DNA from: JAJFUE01 sp041687335
GTDB lineage: Bacteria; Sumerlaeota; Sumerlaeia; MVZB01
Assembly: GCA_041687335.1 (NCBI GenBank)
Contig: JAWLCE010000008.1
Span: 1-64,000 of the forward strand
Direction: 5' to 3'
DNA length: 64,000 bases
This document shows positions 25,309-36,359 of this stretch, in pieces. The translations under genes and the position numbers were made by a program. Position 1 is the first letter of the stretch, and each line of letters begins with the position of its first letter. Under the pieces are notes generated by a model. The model saw only the letters and a program-made list of their open reading frames with translations, was not told the origin of the DNA and searched no databases.

Positions 25309-28101
25309 ATGCGTGTCTGGATGATCCTGGCGGGTTTGATGGTTCTGGCGGCCAACGCCCAGGCGGCGCGAGCGGACGCGCCGGCGGATGAATTATGGGA
25401 CCGGTTCACCAACCCGCCGGCCGAGGCCCGGCCGTTCATGCGCTGGTGGTGGAACGGCAATGCCGTCGAGCTCGATGAACTCCTGCGCGAGCTTGACGTC
25501 ATGCAGGCTGCCGGGATCGGCGGGGTCGAAATCAACCCGATCGCGCTCCCCCCGACCGCGCTGACGCCGGAGGCCCACACCTGGCTCAGTGACGACTGGA
25601 ACGAGATCGTGCGCCAGGTGACGCGCGCCTGCGCCGAGCGCGGGATGATTGCCGACATGATCGTCGGCTCGGGCTGGCCGTTCGGGGCCGAGTTCCTCGA
25701 GCCCGACGAAATCTGCCAGCGTGTCTCGGTCAAGCGGATCGAGCTGGAGGGCCCCCGGTCGGTGCGCCTGCAAAATCAGGAGCTCGTCCAGCTGCCCGCG
25801 CAGGCGCGCGATATCAAGGCCGCGACCCAGATCCAGCAGGTGATCTTGACGCCCGACCCGATCAGCGACCTGAGCCAGCGCATCGACCTGACCGACACGC
25901 TCGATGCCGAGGGGGCGTTGACGGTCCAGGTTCCCCCCGGCCGCCATGTGCTGTATTGCGTGTTCATCGAGCGCGGCTACCGGACGGTCCGCCTCGGCGC
26001 GCCGGGGGCGGCCGGCTCGGTGGTGGACCATTACAACCGCGAGGCGCTGACGCGATACCTGAACCAGATGAGCGAGAAGCTGGGGCCGGTGCTGGGGGGG
26101 CGGCTTGGGCCGGCGCTGCGGGCGATGTTCTGCGACAGCATCGAGCTGGCGGGGGCCAACTGGACCGATGACCTGGCCGCCGAGTTCAAGCGGCGGCGCG
26201 GCTACGACCTGCTCGATTACCTCCCCTTCATCATCGAGTTCGAGCAGCCGATCGAGGACGCCGACCCCTGGAGCGACACCCTGCGCCGCGCGCGCTACGA
26301 CTACAGCCGGACGCTGGTCGAGCTGTTTCATGAGCGGTTCGTTGAGACCTTCCACGCCTGGTGCAATGCCAACGGCACCCTCTCGCGCTATCAGGCTTAT
26401 GGCCTGCCGTTCCTGATGGGGATCGAGGACGCCTACCGCATCCCCGATATCCCGGAGAGCAACAACTGGCTCTTTGGCCCCGAAAGGGACTGGCACGGCT
26501 GGCCGATGTGGACCAAGTATGCCTCCTCGGGCGGGCATCAGGCGGGCCGGTCGATCATCAGCAGCGAGGCGCACACGAACACCCAGGGGGTCTTCCGCGC
26601 CACGCTCGAGGTCTTCAAGGGCGCCGACGACTTCAACTTCATCATGGGGATCAACCATTCGGTGCTGCATGGCTTCAATTACAGCCCACCCGAAGCCGGT
26701 TTTCCCGGCTGGGTGCGCTTTGGCGCCTACTTCAGCGAGCAGAACACCTGGTGGCCCTATTTCAAGCTCTGGGCCGATTACAATGCCCGCCTGTCGGCGG
26801 TCTTTCAGGCTTCGCGGCCGGTGGCACAGGTGGCGCTGCTTTATCCCTCGGCCGATACCTGGAGCACCCACGGGCTGACCCGCGTCCCGTTCCAGACCCT
26901 GCCGCCCCACGCGCACCACCTCTGGCGTTGGATCCAGCAGAACGGCGCGGCCGCCGATTACGTCAGCGAGACGCTGCTGCAGCAGGCCACCTATGAGGGG
27001 GGCAAGATCAATTTTGGCCCTATGGCCTATGAGGCCCTGATCGTCTATCAGGCCCAGACGCTCCAGCCGGCGACGATGGCCGCGCTGGAACGCTATGCGG
27101 CGGCGGGGGGGCGGATCGCCTTCGTCGGGACGACGCCCAGTCGCTCCCCCGGCCTGCGGGACGCGCGCGAGAACGACCGCGAGATCCAAATGGCGGCCGA
27201 ACGGTTGCTGGCCGGCGCCGGAGGCGTGGCGCAGGTTCCGGCGCCGCGGGAGGAGGAGGATTGCCTGGCCTGGACCGACCGGTTACTCGACAGCCTGTCC
27301 GTGAGGCGCTCCCTCGCGTTGGAGCGGCCGGTCGAGGATGTCTACCTGCTGCACCACCGCCACGATCGCTCCGACCTGATTTTCCTCGCCAATACCAATC
27401 AAGCGGACGTCACACTGCGCGCGGTCTTCCCGGAGACCGAGCGGGGCGTCTGGCGCTGGGACCCCGAAACCGGCACACGCGCGCCGTACCCGATCGGGGC
27501 CGACGGCCGGCTCGAGATCGCGCTGCGTCCGCTGGAGTCGCTGCTGCTGGTGTTTGCACCGGGAACCCCCGCCGCGCCCCCCACCCCGCTGCCGCTGGCG
27601 CCGATGACGACTGTCGAGATCACCGGCCCTTGGGAAGCCACCTTCCAGCCGGCGCACGAGGGCGCGCCGTTTACATTGGATGGGTTCACGCTGCAGGACC
27701 TGGCGGCTTCGCCCGATCCCCGGCTCCATTCATTCGCCGGCACAATCCTCTACCGCACGCGCCTTGACTGGGACGGGGCGACCGGCGAGGTGTTGCGGCT
27801 CAACCTGGGCGAGGTGCTCAACGCGGTCAGCGAGGTGACGCTCAATGGCCAGCCGCTCGGGGTGCGTTGGTACGGCTGGCACGACTATGACATCACCCCG
27901 GCGCTGCGGCCCGGGGAGAACACGCTGGAGATCAAGCTGACGACGACGCTCTTCAACCACGTCCGCACGCTTTTATACAACCCTGGGGCGATATTCGCCC
28001 GACCCAACAAGGCGCAAAGGGTTGCCGGGCTGACCATGCTGCCCCCCGAGCCCTCCGGCTTGCTCGGCCCCGTGCGGATCGGGCGGCAATCAGAGAACTA
28101 G
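25309..28101 (+). CDS. Secreted GH106-like glycoside hydrolase (alpha-L-rhamnosidase type)
   Basis: A 930-residue protein with a cleavable signal peptide (residues 1-24, ending AARADA). The mature N-terminus reads FTNPPAEARPFMRWWWNG, then ELDVMQAAGIGGVEI, the opening typical of GH106 alpha-L-rhamnosidase-like proteins with a TIM-barrel catalytic domain. A C-terminal beta-sandwich (about 780-925) with an LRLNLGEVLNAVSEVTLNG core looks like a galactose-binding-type accessory domain. The start at 25309 has GGAGG 8 bp upstream. It should cleave terminal sugars, probably rhamnose, from plant, algal or bacterial polysaccharide. The MATE gene follows after 117 bp. Confidence 0.85.
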   Translation: MRVWMILAGLMVLAANAQAARADAPADELWDRFTNPPAEARPFMRWWWNGNAVELDELLRELDVMQAAGIGGVEINPIALPPTALTPEAHTWLSDDWNEIVRQVTRACAERGMIADMIVGSGWPFGAEFLEPDEICQRVSVKRIELEGPRSVRLQNQELVQLPAQARDIKAATQIQQVILTPDPISDLSQRIDLTDTLDAEGALTVQVPPGRHVLYCVFIERGYRTVRLGAPGAAGSVVDHYNREALTRYLNQMSEKLGPVLGGRLGPALRAMFCDSIELAGANWTDDLAAEFKRRRGYDLLDYLPFIIEFEQPIEDADPWSDTLRRARYDYSRTLVELFHERFVETFHAWCNANGTLSRYQAYGLPFLMGIEDAYRIPDIPESNNWLFGPERDWHGWPMWTKYASSGGHQAGRSIISSEAHTNTQGVFRATLEVFKGADDFNFIMGINHSVLHGFNYSPPEAGFPGWVRFGAYFSEQNTWWPYFKLWADYNARLSAVFQASRPVAQVALLYPSADTWSTHGLTRVPFQTLPPHAHHLWRWIQQNGAAADYVSETLLQQATYEGGKINFGPMAYEALIVYQAQTLQPATMAALERYAAAGGRIAFVGTTPSRSPGLRDARENDREIQMAAERLLAGAGGVAQVPAPREEEDCLAWTDRLLDSLSVRRSLALERPVEDVYLLHHRHDRSDLIFLANTNQADVTLRAVFPETERGVWRWDPETGTRAPYPIGADGRLEIALRPLESLLLVFAPGTPAAPPTPLPLAPMTTVEITGPWEATFQPAHEGAPFTLDGFTLQDLAASPDPRLHSFAGTILYRTRLDWDGATGEVLRLNLGEVLNAVSEVTLNGQPLGVRWYGWHDYDITPALRPGENTLEIKLTTTLFNHVRTLLYNPGAIFARPNKAQRVAGLTMLPPEPSGLLGPVRIGRQSEN

Positions 28102-28218
28102 CCCAGCATGGGCCGTCCACGATCCTTGTCAGCGCGTCGCCCGGATTGATATAGTGTCAGGTTTGGTCCCTGCGCGGGCGGTGAGGCGCAGGGCCTTCGC
28201 GAATCTACGGGGCTGGCG

Positions 28219-29682
28219 ATGGCGGCGGTGATGGATCAGGGCGAGCAAGCGGTGGCGGAGAGCACTTCCCGTTGGTCGAGGCCGGCTGGCTATCGCGACA
28301 TCATCGTGGTCTCGATCCCGTTGGTGCTTTCGACCAGTTCCTGGACGATCCAGCACTTCGTCGACCGCATGTTTCTGGCCTGGCACGACCCGCTGGCGAT
28401 GGCGGCGGCGATGCCGGCCGGGCTGCTGGCCTTCACCTTCATCTGCTTTTTCATGGGAACGGCCGGTTACGTCAACGTCTTCGTCGCTCAATACCATGGG
28501 GCGGGGCGGCCGCGCCGGGTCGGGCCCGCGCTCTGGCAGGGGATCTGGTTCAGCCTGGCCAGCGGGGCGATCCTGCCGCTGCTGGCGCTGACCTCGGGGC
28601 CGATCTTCCGCTGGGCCGGCCACTCCGAGGCGCTGCAGGAGCTCGAGGGCACCTACTTCCGCATCATGATGCTGGGCGGGGTGGTGACGGTCTACAACAA
28701 CGCCCTGACCAGCTTCTTTACCGGGCTGGGGCGCAACTGGCCGGTCTTCTGGGTCAACGTCGCGCTGACGGTCGTCAATCTGCTCTTCAGTTACGCGATG
28801 ATCTTTGGCAATTGGGGGTTCCCGGCCTGGGGGATCGCCGGGGCGGCGTGGGCGACGGTGATCGGGCAGACGGCGGGGGCGATCCTGTTTTCGGTGCTGG
28901 TCTTTGCCGGCCGCCACGAGCGCGACTTCTCCACCCGCTCGGGCTGGCGGATCGACCTGCCGATCCTGCGGCGACTGATGCGTTTCGGGCTGCCCAGCGG
29001 CGCCCAGTTTTTGGTCGATATCCTCGCCTTTACCTTCTTCGCGATCATCGTCGGGCGCATCGGCGAGGCCGAGTTGGCGGCCACCAACCTGGCGTTCCAG
29101 ATCAACATGCTGGCCTTCATGCCGCTGGTGGGGGCGGGCATCGCCGTGCAGGCGCTGGTGGGCCAGTGGCTCGGCCGCGAGCGGCCCGACCTGGCCGCGC
29201 GCGCGACCTGGTCCAGCTTCCAGATCTGCTACATCTATATGCTGTTCTTCGCCGCGCTCTACCTGCTGGTGCCGGGCATCTTCATCGACCCCTTCATGGT
29301 GCGCGCCGACGCCGCGACGATCGACACGCTCCGGCCGATGGCCATCGCCATCCTGCGCTTTGTCGCCATCTATTGCCTGTTCGACACGATGACCGTCATC
29401 ATGGCCTCGGCGCTCAAGGGCGCCGGCGACACCCGCTTCGTGATGTGGTATGCCTTCGCGCTCGGCTGGTCGCTGATGGTCGCCCCCTCATGGATCGCCG
29501 TCCAGTATTTCGACGCCGGCATCACCACGGTCTGGGTCTTCCTGACAATCTACGTCTCGTTGGTGGCGCTCGGCTTTCTGGCCCGCTTCGTTCAGGGGCG
29601 CTGGCGCTCGATGCGCGTCATCGAGCCTGCCGTCGCGCCGATGCCCGCCGACCTGCCCGACGCCCCGCTGCCTGAAATTTAA
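28219..29682 (+). CDS. MATE-family multidrug/metabolite exporter
   Basis: A 487-residue membrane protein with about 12 helices in the two-fold repeat of MATE transporters. The first half starts IVVSIPLVLSTSSWTIQHFVDRMFLAW. The second half has LMRFGLPSGAQFLVDILAF and ends around IMASALKGAGDTRFVMW. Such proteins export drugs or small metabolites in exchange for protons or sodium. The start is uncertain between the ATGs at 28219 and 28231. It follows the glycosidase on the same strand and lies inside the same repeat-bounded segment. Confidence 0.9.
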   Translation: MAAVMDQGEQAVAESTSRWSRPAGYRDIIVVSIPLVLSTSSWTIQHFVDRMFLAWHDPLAMAAAMPAGLLAFTFICFFMGTAGYVNVFVAQYHGAGRPRRVGPALWQGIWFSLASGAILPLLALTSGPIFRWAGHSEALQELEGTYFRIMMLGGVVTVYNNALTSFFTGLGRNWPVFWVNVALTVVNLLFSYAMIFGNWGFPAWGIAGAAWATVIGQTAGAILFSVLVFAGRHERDFSTRSGWRIDLPILRRLMRFGLPSGAQFLVDILAFTFFAIIVGRIGEAELAATNLAFQINMLAFMPLVGAGIAVQALVGQWLGRERPDLAARATWSSFQICYIYMLFFAALYLLVPGIFIDPFMVRADAATIDTLRPMAIAILRFVAIYCLFDTMTVIMASALKGAGDTRFVMWYAFALGWSLMVAPSWIAVQYFDAGITTVWVFLTIYVSLVALGFLARFVQGRWRSMRVIEPAVAPMPADLPDAPLPEI

Positions 29683-30025
29683 GCTCTCAAATGACACGGC
29701 GAGGCATAGCCGCAACCAAACTGGGAAGATTGAACCGCAGAGCCGCAAAGAACGCAGAGGATGCGCAAAGAAATTTCCGATAGTACCGACTGAGCGGGAA
29801 TCCTCGCCCCGAATTGGGCGACGGGCCGTAGCCCTTAAGGGCATAGTTTTCATCTGCGGCGATGAATGTATTTAAAATGGTTCTCGCAACCATGGCCCCT
29901 CGGCCATCTTGGTATCATGGCGTTTGAATCATTCGTGAAAATTGGTGTCCATTCGTGGCTGCATTTTATTGGTTGCGGCCCGGCTGCACTGTGCCTTTCG
30001 TGAACATCTCTTTCGACCTGAAGAT
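29683..30025. repeat. 343-bp intergenic region, right-hand repeats of the glycosidase/MATE segment
   Basis: No gene recognised. It holds a CAAAG-type stretch (29731-29775), the inverted copy of the 77-bp element (29902-29979, about 90% alike by eye) and the exact 20-bp direct repeat (29991-30010) that also lies at 25251-25270. These match elements to the left of the glycosidase gene. Confidence 0.75.
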
Positions 30026-30655
30026 TTAAGGCCGCAGGAGGGCGCGGGCGGGGGCGGCCTCGGCCCCCTCAATGCGCAGCGGCAGGCAGATCAGCTCATA
30101 CGCCCCCGGCGCGGCAGCGGCCAGGTCCAGCCCCTCGATCAGCCAGATGCCCGCCCCCAGCAGCGACCGGTGGATTGCCTCGCCCTCGGCGTCCTCGCCG
30201 CCCACCGAAAGGTAATCGATGCCGACGGCGGCGATGCCGCGCCCGGCCAGCCACTCGGCGCCCCCGGCCGTCAGCCGCGCAAACTCGGGCCTGAAGCTCG
30301 CCGCGCGCAGCGCGCCCATCGAATTCCGGGTCCGCAGCAGGATGCGCTCGCCCGCCTCGATTTGATGGGGCTCAAGCTCGGCAGGGCCGATGCGGTCGAC
30401 CTTGAAATCCAGCACGCGTGCCGGCCCGACCAGGGCCTCGATCGGCGCCTCGTCGATCCTCGCGCCCGCCTCGATATAATGGTATGGCGCATCCACATGC
30501 GTGCCGGCATGCGCCCCCAAGTGCAGCTCGCTCAGGTTACAGGCATCGCCGCGGGTCAGCTCCGCCGTCCGCCGCAGCTCAAAGGGCGGATCGCCCGGCC
30601 AGACCACCAGCCCCGGCCGCAACGGCAGCGAGATATCGATGAAGCCGCTCATCAT
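30026..30655 (-). CDS. Cyclase/kynurenine-formamidase-like metal hydrolase
   Basis: A 209-residue protein of the cyclase family (KynB-like). It shows the zinc-binding motif HAGTHVDAPYH at about residues 48-58, preceded by DISLPLRPGLVVWPGDPP and followed by the VGIDYLSVGG strand. Characterised members hydrolyse N-formylkynurenine or related amides, or form isatin-type cyclised products. No other tryptophan-catabolism gene is nearby, so the substrate is open. It is 28 bp behind a PLP-dependent trans-sulfuration enzyme on the same strand, suggesting one transcript. Two adjacent ATGs occur; the first is used. Confidence 0.85.
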   Translation of the reverse strand: MMSGFIDISLPLRPGLVVWPGDPPFELRRTAELTRGDACNLSELHLGAHAGTHVDAPYHYIEAGARIDEAPIEALVGPARVLDFKVDRIGPAELEPHQIEAGERILLRTRNSMGALRAASFRPEFARLTAGGAEWLAGRGIAAVGIDYLSVGGEDAEGEAIHRSLLGAGIWLIEGLDLAAAAPGAYELICLPLRIEGAEAAPARALLRP

Positions 30656-30683
30656 GGAAAACGAACCACCTCACCCACAGGGG

Positions 30684-31838
30684 TCACTCCCCCTCCAACC
30701 CGCGCCGCAGGTCCTCGATCAGGTCGTCGGGGTGCTCGATGCCCAGCGACAGGCGCACCGTCTCGGGGGTGATGCCGCTGGCGCGCCGGGCCGCCTCGCC
30801 CATCGAGGCGTGGCTCATCGACCAGGGCTGCTCGGCGAGCGACTCCACCCCGCCGAGCGACTCGGCCAGCAGGAACAGCCGCAGCCGGCCGAAGAAATCG
30901 TCCATCACGACCTGCTCGGTATCGAGCTCGAAGCTGACCATCCCGCCGAAGCCGTTCATCTGGCTCAGCGCCAGCTTGTGGTGCGGATGGCCGGGCAGCC
31001 CCGGGAAGTAGACCCGCCGCACGCGCGGGTGGCCGTCAAGGTAATGCGCCACCTCAATCGCGTTGCGCGTGTGGGCGGCCATCCGCTGGGGCAGCGACTT
31101 GACGCCGCGCAGCACCAGCCAGGCATCAAACGGCGAGCAGCCTGTCCCCAGCGCATTGCCCAGCGCGGCCACCTGGGCGGCCAGCTCCGGGGTGCGGCTG
31201 ATCACCGCGCCCCCCACCACGTCGCTGTGGCCATTAAGGTACTTGGTGGTGGAATGGATGATGATGTCGGCGCCCAGCTCGAACGGGCGCTGGCCCAGCG
31301 GCGTCATGAAGGTGTTGTCCACGATGACCGTCAGCTTGGAGTCGCGCGCGATGGAGACCATGCCGGCGATGTCGACCAGGTTGAGCAGCGGGTTGGACGG
31401 GGTCTCGATCAGCATGGCGCGCGTGTTCTTCTGGATTGCCGCGCGCACGGCCGAGGTGTCGCCCATGTTGACGAAGCTGACGTCAATCCCCATCCGCGGG
31501 GCGATCGTGTCGAGCAGCCGCCAGGTGCCGCCATAGATGTCGTGGCCGGTGACGATATGGTCGCCGGTCTTGAAGAGCATCAGCATCGTGGTGAGGGCCG
31601 CCATGCCGGTGGCGGTGGCCCAGGCGTCGGCGCCGCCCTCGAGCGCGGCCAGGTTCTCCTCGAGCGCGCGGCGCGTCGGGTTGGCCGTGCGGCTGTAATC
31701 GTAGCCCTTGGTCACGCCAAGCCGGTCGAAATAAAAATTGGAGCTGGCGTAGATCGGCGTCGTCACCGAGTTGAAGGTCTTATCCTTATAGACGCCGGTG
31801 TGGACGGCGATGGTTTCCGGTCGCCACTGATCATTCAT
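30684..31838 (-). CDS. Cys/Met-metabolism PLP enzyme (cystathionine gamma-synthase/lyase type)
   Basis: A 384-residue fold-type I PLP enzyme of the trans-sulfuration family. It has YDYSRTANPTRRALEENLA, the cofactor-contacting ATGMAALTT, IETPSNPLL, DNTFMTP and the Schiff-base lysine in STTKYLNGHSDVVGG (about K200), ending VRLSLGIEHPDDLIEDL. It could be cystathionine gamma-synthase (metB), a gamma-lyase or a methionine gamma-lyase; sequence alone does not separate these. The ATG at 31838 has AAGG 10 bp upstream. No SAM riboswitch was seen in its leader. Followed by the cyclase gene. Confidence 0.9.
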   Translation of the reverse strand: MNDQWRPETIAVHTGVYKDKTFNSVTTPIYASSNFYFDRLGVTKGYDYSRTANPTRRALEENLAALEGGADAWATATGMAALTTMLMLFKTGDHIVTGHDIYGGTWRLLDTIAPRMGIDVSFVNMGDTSAVRAAIQKNTRAMLIETPSNPLLNLVDIAGMVSIARDSKLTVIVDNTFMTPLGQRPFELGADIIIHSTTKYLNGHSDVVGGAVISRTPELAAQVAALGNALGTGCSPFDAWLVLRGVKSLPQRMAAHTRNAIEVAHYLDGHPRVRRVYFPGLPGHPHHKLALSQMNGFGGMVSFELDTEQVVMDDFFGRLRLFLLAESLGGVESLAEQPWSMSHASMGEAARRASGITPETVRLSLGIEHPDDLIEDLRRGLEGE

Positions 31839-31947
31839 GGTCTTCGGCCCTTCCATCGGAGGTGCGGGGTGTCCCCAAGGGGCTCATTTTAGCAGGCCCG
31901 GCGGCGCGGGCTAGTCAAATGTGCCCCCGGAGGGCAATACCTTGAAA

Positions 31948-32117
31948 CTTCATTCTTTTCGCAAAGGTCGCGGAGAACCAAAAAAGAACGCAAAGTCGTT
32001 GCGGAGGCGATTCGGGTGGGTGACATCATGAACATCATGTTGAATCTGGAAGATCATGATTCAATACCTGCCTTTGCGACCTTTGGCCATTTTGTCTGCA
32101 TCTTTGCGAAAAAAAAA
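31948..32117. repeat. Interspersed CAAAG-rich element, copy 2, split by about 60 bp
   Basis: An inverted copy of 19869-19973. The halves 31948-32008 and 32069-32117 match the two halves of copy 1, while 32009-32068 is extra sequence containing TTGAATC...GATTCAA and repeated ATCATG motifs. The rest of the 31839-32269 gap holds no recognisable gene. Confidence 0.75.
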
Positions 32118-32269
32118 GATGAAGATCAGAGAATGTGCCCCCGGCGGGCAATTTGCTTGTCACTTGCGGGCGCCTATTTTAGGATCAGTGCGGGCGCCGG
32201 GGCGGCCATGCGCCGGCCGTGACCCTCACCGCCGAGGGTTCGTCCACTATTCAAAAGATTCGAGTTGCC

Positions 32270-34819
32270 ATGCCTGACTCTAGGAATGACCACGGCCCGC
32301 GCGCCGAGACCGCCGCCATCCCGACCCCCTCCAGCGCGCCGCGCCCCGGGCCGACCCTCTATGGCGGCCTCTTCCTGCTGACTCTGGCCACCTTGCTCCT
32401 GCAACTGGGCCTGACGCGCCTGTTCAGCGTCATCATGTATTACCACATGGCGTTTTTTGCCATTTCGGTCACGCTCTTCGGCATGGCCTTCGGCGCGGTC
32501 CTGATCCACTTCATGCCGCGGGTCTTCCGCGCCGAGCGCGCCCAGCTCTGGATGACCCGCCTGAGCCTGGGCTTTGCGCTGACGACGGTGGCGGCGGTGG
32601 CCGTGCTGCTGGCGATCCGCTTCAACATCGACAATAACAAGGTCGTGGCCGTCCAACTCATGTTGATCAGCGTGGTGCTGGCCGTGCCGTTCACCTTCTC
32701 GGGGATGGCGGTGGCCTTGGCGCTGACACGCTTCCCGCGGCGGGCCAACTGGCTTTACGGCGTGGACCTGGCCGGCGCGGCGCGGGGCTGCCTGCTGTTC
32801 GCCCCGCTGAGCGGCGGGTTGGGGGGGGTGGGCTACATGCTGGCCGTGGCGCTGCTGATCGGGGTGGCGGGACTGGTGCTGGCGCTGGGGGGCGGGGCGG
32901 CCGGACGTCGCCGGCGCATCGGGCTGGCGCTGGTGGCCTGCCTGGGGCTGGCCACGCTGCTCGCGGGCCATGGCAATTACGAGACTTTCCGCATCCGCCA
33001 CCTGCGCGGCTGGACCTTCCCCACCGATTTCCTCTCCTTCGACAAGTGGAACTCGATCTCGCGCGTGATCGCCTACCCCGCCTTCGGCGGCGGCGAGCAG
33101 GTTGCCCCCCAATTCATCGATCAGGTCTCCAGCGAGGTGCAGATGATCCTGATCGACACGCTCGCCGGCACCCCGATCATCAAGTTCGACGGCGAGAGCT
33201 TCGCCGACATGTTCTATCCGTTCCACGACATCTGCTATGCGGCCCATGCCCTGCGCCCCAACTCGCGCGTGGCGGTGATCGGCTCGGGCGGCGGGCGCGA
33301 CGTGCTGGCGGCCAAGGCCTGGGGCCAGCCCGAGGTGCTGGGCATCGACATCAATTCGCGCGTGGTCGAGGCCGCCACCCGCACCTTCGGTGATTTCGCC
33401 GGCAACCCGCTGGACTGGCCGGGGGTCTCGATCGTCGTGGACGAGGCGCGCAGCCGCATCGCCCGCAGCGACCGCCCCTTCGACATCATCCAGGCCTCGC
33501 TGATCGACACCTGGGCCGCCACGGCGGCCGGCGCCTTCGTGCTGACCGAGAATTCGCTCTACACCACCGACGGCTGGCGCATGTTCTTCGACCGGCTGAC
33601 CAAGGACGGGCTGCTGACGATGGCCCGCTGGTATACGCCGGGCAATCCGGTCGAGTCGGTGCGGCTGCTGGCGCTGGCGCGCGCCTCGCTCGAGGAACTC
33701 GGCGTGGCGGACTTCCGCGCCCACATCCTGATGGCGCGCACACCCCAGCCGGCCAATCCCAATGCCCAACCCACCGCCGTCATCGTCGTCAAGAAGAGCC
33801 CGTTGACCACCGCCGAGATCGATACCTTCGAGCAGTGGGCCGAGCGCAACCACTTCAGCCTGCTGGTGACCCCGCGCGAGCTGCCCGACGAGCACCTCTC
33901 GGGGGTGATGCTCGCCCCCGACCTGCTTGAGTATTGCAACCGTTATCCTTACGTCATCACGCCGCCCACCGACGACCGGCCGTTCTTCTTCAGCATCCTG
34001 CGCTGGGGCGACATCTTCGACCGCGAGGCCCGCCAGGGGAGCGAATACATCTATACGATGAACCTCAAGCCGCTGGTCATGCTCGGCTCGCTGATGTTCG
34101 CCGTGGTCCTGATGGCGCTGGCCTTCATCATCGTGCCGCTGTGGATTCAGGGGCGGCTGGTCCGGCGCTCCGGCGCCGCGCAACCCCCGCTGGGGCGGCG
34201 CCTGACGATGGCGCTCTACTTCATCATGCTGGGGCTGGGTTACATCCTGATCGAGCTGACGCTGATGCAGCGCTTTACAATCTTCCTCGGCCACCCCGGC
34301 TACAGCCTGACCGTCTGCCTGTTCACGATGCTGCTGGCCAGCGGGCTGGGCTCGATGGTCGCCCCGCGCCTGTGGGGCGGGCGCTCGCGGGTGGCCGGTC
34401 CGGCGCAACTGCTGGGGCTGGGTGTGACCATCGCCATCCTGCTGGTGGCCACGCTGGCGGCGGCGCTGTGGGTGATGGATGCCTTCGTCTCCTCGCCCAA
34501 CGCCCTGCGGATCGCCTTGGCGGGCCTGCTGATCGCCCCGGTGGCCTTCTTCATGGGCATGCCTTTCCCGCTGGCGCTCCAGTCGGCCGCGCGCGACCCC
34601 GAGGCCCCGCTGGCCTGGTACTGGGGGCTCAACGGGGCCTTCTCGGTCTGCGCATCGGTGCTGGCGGTGGCGCTGGCCCACACGGTGGGGCTGGTGGGGG
34701 CCTTTTATGTCGGCGCCCTCTGCTACCTGATCGCGGGGCTGGCCGGGCTGGCATTCAACGTCAAAGCTCGCGCCGAGGTCCGGTCGGCTCCGGCAGCGGT
34801 CGATTTCGCAAAAAACTGA
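32270..34819 (+). CDS. Membrane protein with spermidine-synthase-like (SpeE-fold) domain
   Basis: An 849-residue protein. An N-terminal block of about six or seven membrane helices (residues 30-240) leads into a soluble Rossmann domain (about 250-590) with the nucleotide-binding motif VAVIGSGGGRDVLAA near residue 335 and the acidic IDINSR strand end. A second block of about seven helices follows (about 610-835). This matches widespread membrane proteins annotated as spermidine-synthase-like; their activity is largely unknown and they usually lack clear aminopropyltransferase substrate residues. The start at 32270 has a weak ribosome site. It is not adjacent to the polyamine operon, so it should not be taken as its missing enzyme without tests. 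Confidence 0.8.
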   Translation: MPDSRNDHGPRAETAAIPTPSSAPRPGPTLYGGLFLLTLATLLLQLGLTRLFSVIMYYHMAFFAISVTLFGMAFGAVLIHFMPRVFRAERAQLWMTRLSLGFALTTVAAVAVLLAIRFNIDNNKVVAVQLMLISVVLAVPFTFSGMAVALALTRFPRRANWLYGVDLAGAARGCLLFAPLSGGLGGVGYMLAVALLIGVAGLVLALGGGAAGRRRRIGLALVACLGLATLLAGHGNYETFRIRHLRGWTFPTDFLSFDKWNSISRVIAYPAFGGGEQVAPQFIDQVSSEVQMILIDTLAGTPIIKFDGESFADMFYPFHDICYAAHALRPNSRVAVIGSGGGRDVLAAKAWGQPEVLGIDINSRVVEAATRTFGDFAGNPLDWPGVSIVVDEARSRIARSDRPFDIIQASLIDTWAATAAGAFVLTENSLYTTDGWRMFFDRLTKDGLLTMARWYTPGNPVESVRLLALARASLEELGVADFRAHILMARTPQPANPNAQPTAVIVVKKSPLTTAEIDTFEQWAERNHFSLLVTPRELPDEHLSGVMLAPDLLEYCNRYPYVITPPTDDRPFFFSILRWGDIFDREARQGSEYIYTMNLKPLVMLGSLMFAVVLMALAFIIVPLWIQGRLVRRSGAAQPPLGRRLTMALYFIMLGLGYILIELTLMQRFTIFLGHPGYSLTVCLFTMLLASGLGSMVAPRLWGGRSRVAGPAQLLGLGVTIAILLVATLAAALWVMDAFVSSPNALRIALAGLLIAPVAFFMGMPFPLALQSAARDPEAPLAWYWGLNGAFSVCASVLAVALAHTVGLVGAFYVGALCYLIAGLAGLAFNVKARAEVRSAPAAVDFAKN

Positions 34820-34905
34820 ATTTCAAGCCGCCGGGGTTTGGGATAAACTGTTGGGCTGCCGGGCCTCCCTGGCGCGGCGGCGAAGCTACAAGGAGATGCG
34901 GATCA

Positions 34906-36300
<1,395 letters not shown>

Positions 36301-36325
36301 AGCGGGTTCACGCCAAGACGCCAAG

Positions 36326-36359
36326 GGAGCCAAGGCCGCCAAAGCCTTGGCTCCTTTTT
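36326..36359 (+). terminator. Intrinsic terminator of fumC
   Basis: A perfect 11-bp stem, GGAGCCAAGGC (36326-36336) with GCCTTGGCTCC (36344-36354), has a 7-base loop and is followed by TTTTT, 25 bp past the fumC stop. Confidence 0.93.

Noticed and set aside
31839..32269. Possible SAM riboswitch before the trans-sulfuration enzyme
   Set aside because: The leader consists mainly of the split CAAAG-rich repeat; I could not find the stems or core motifs of any SAM riboswitch class.
32174..34681. 835-residue minus-strand frame opposite the SpeE-like membrane protein
   Set aside because: Composition is dominated by Gln, His, Arg and Gly without any family signature; the plus-strand frame has membrane helices and a SAM-type motif.
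32270..34819. SpeE-like membrane protein as the missing aminopropyltransferase of the polyamine operon
   Set aside because: It is 28 kb away, carries two large membrane blocks and belongs to a family without established aminopropyltransferase activity. Possible, but not supported by sequence.
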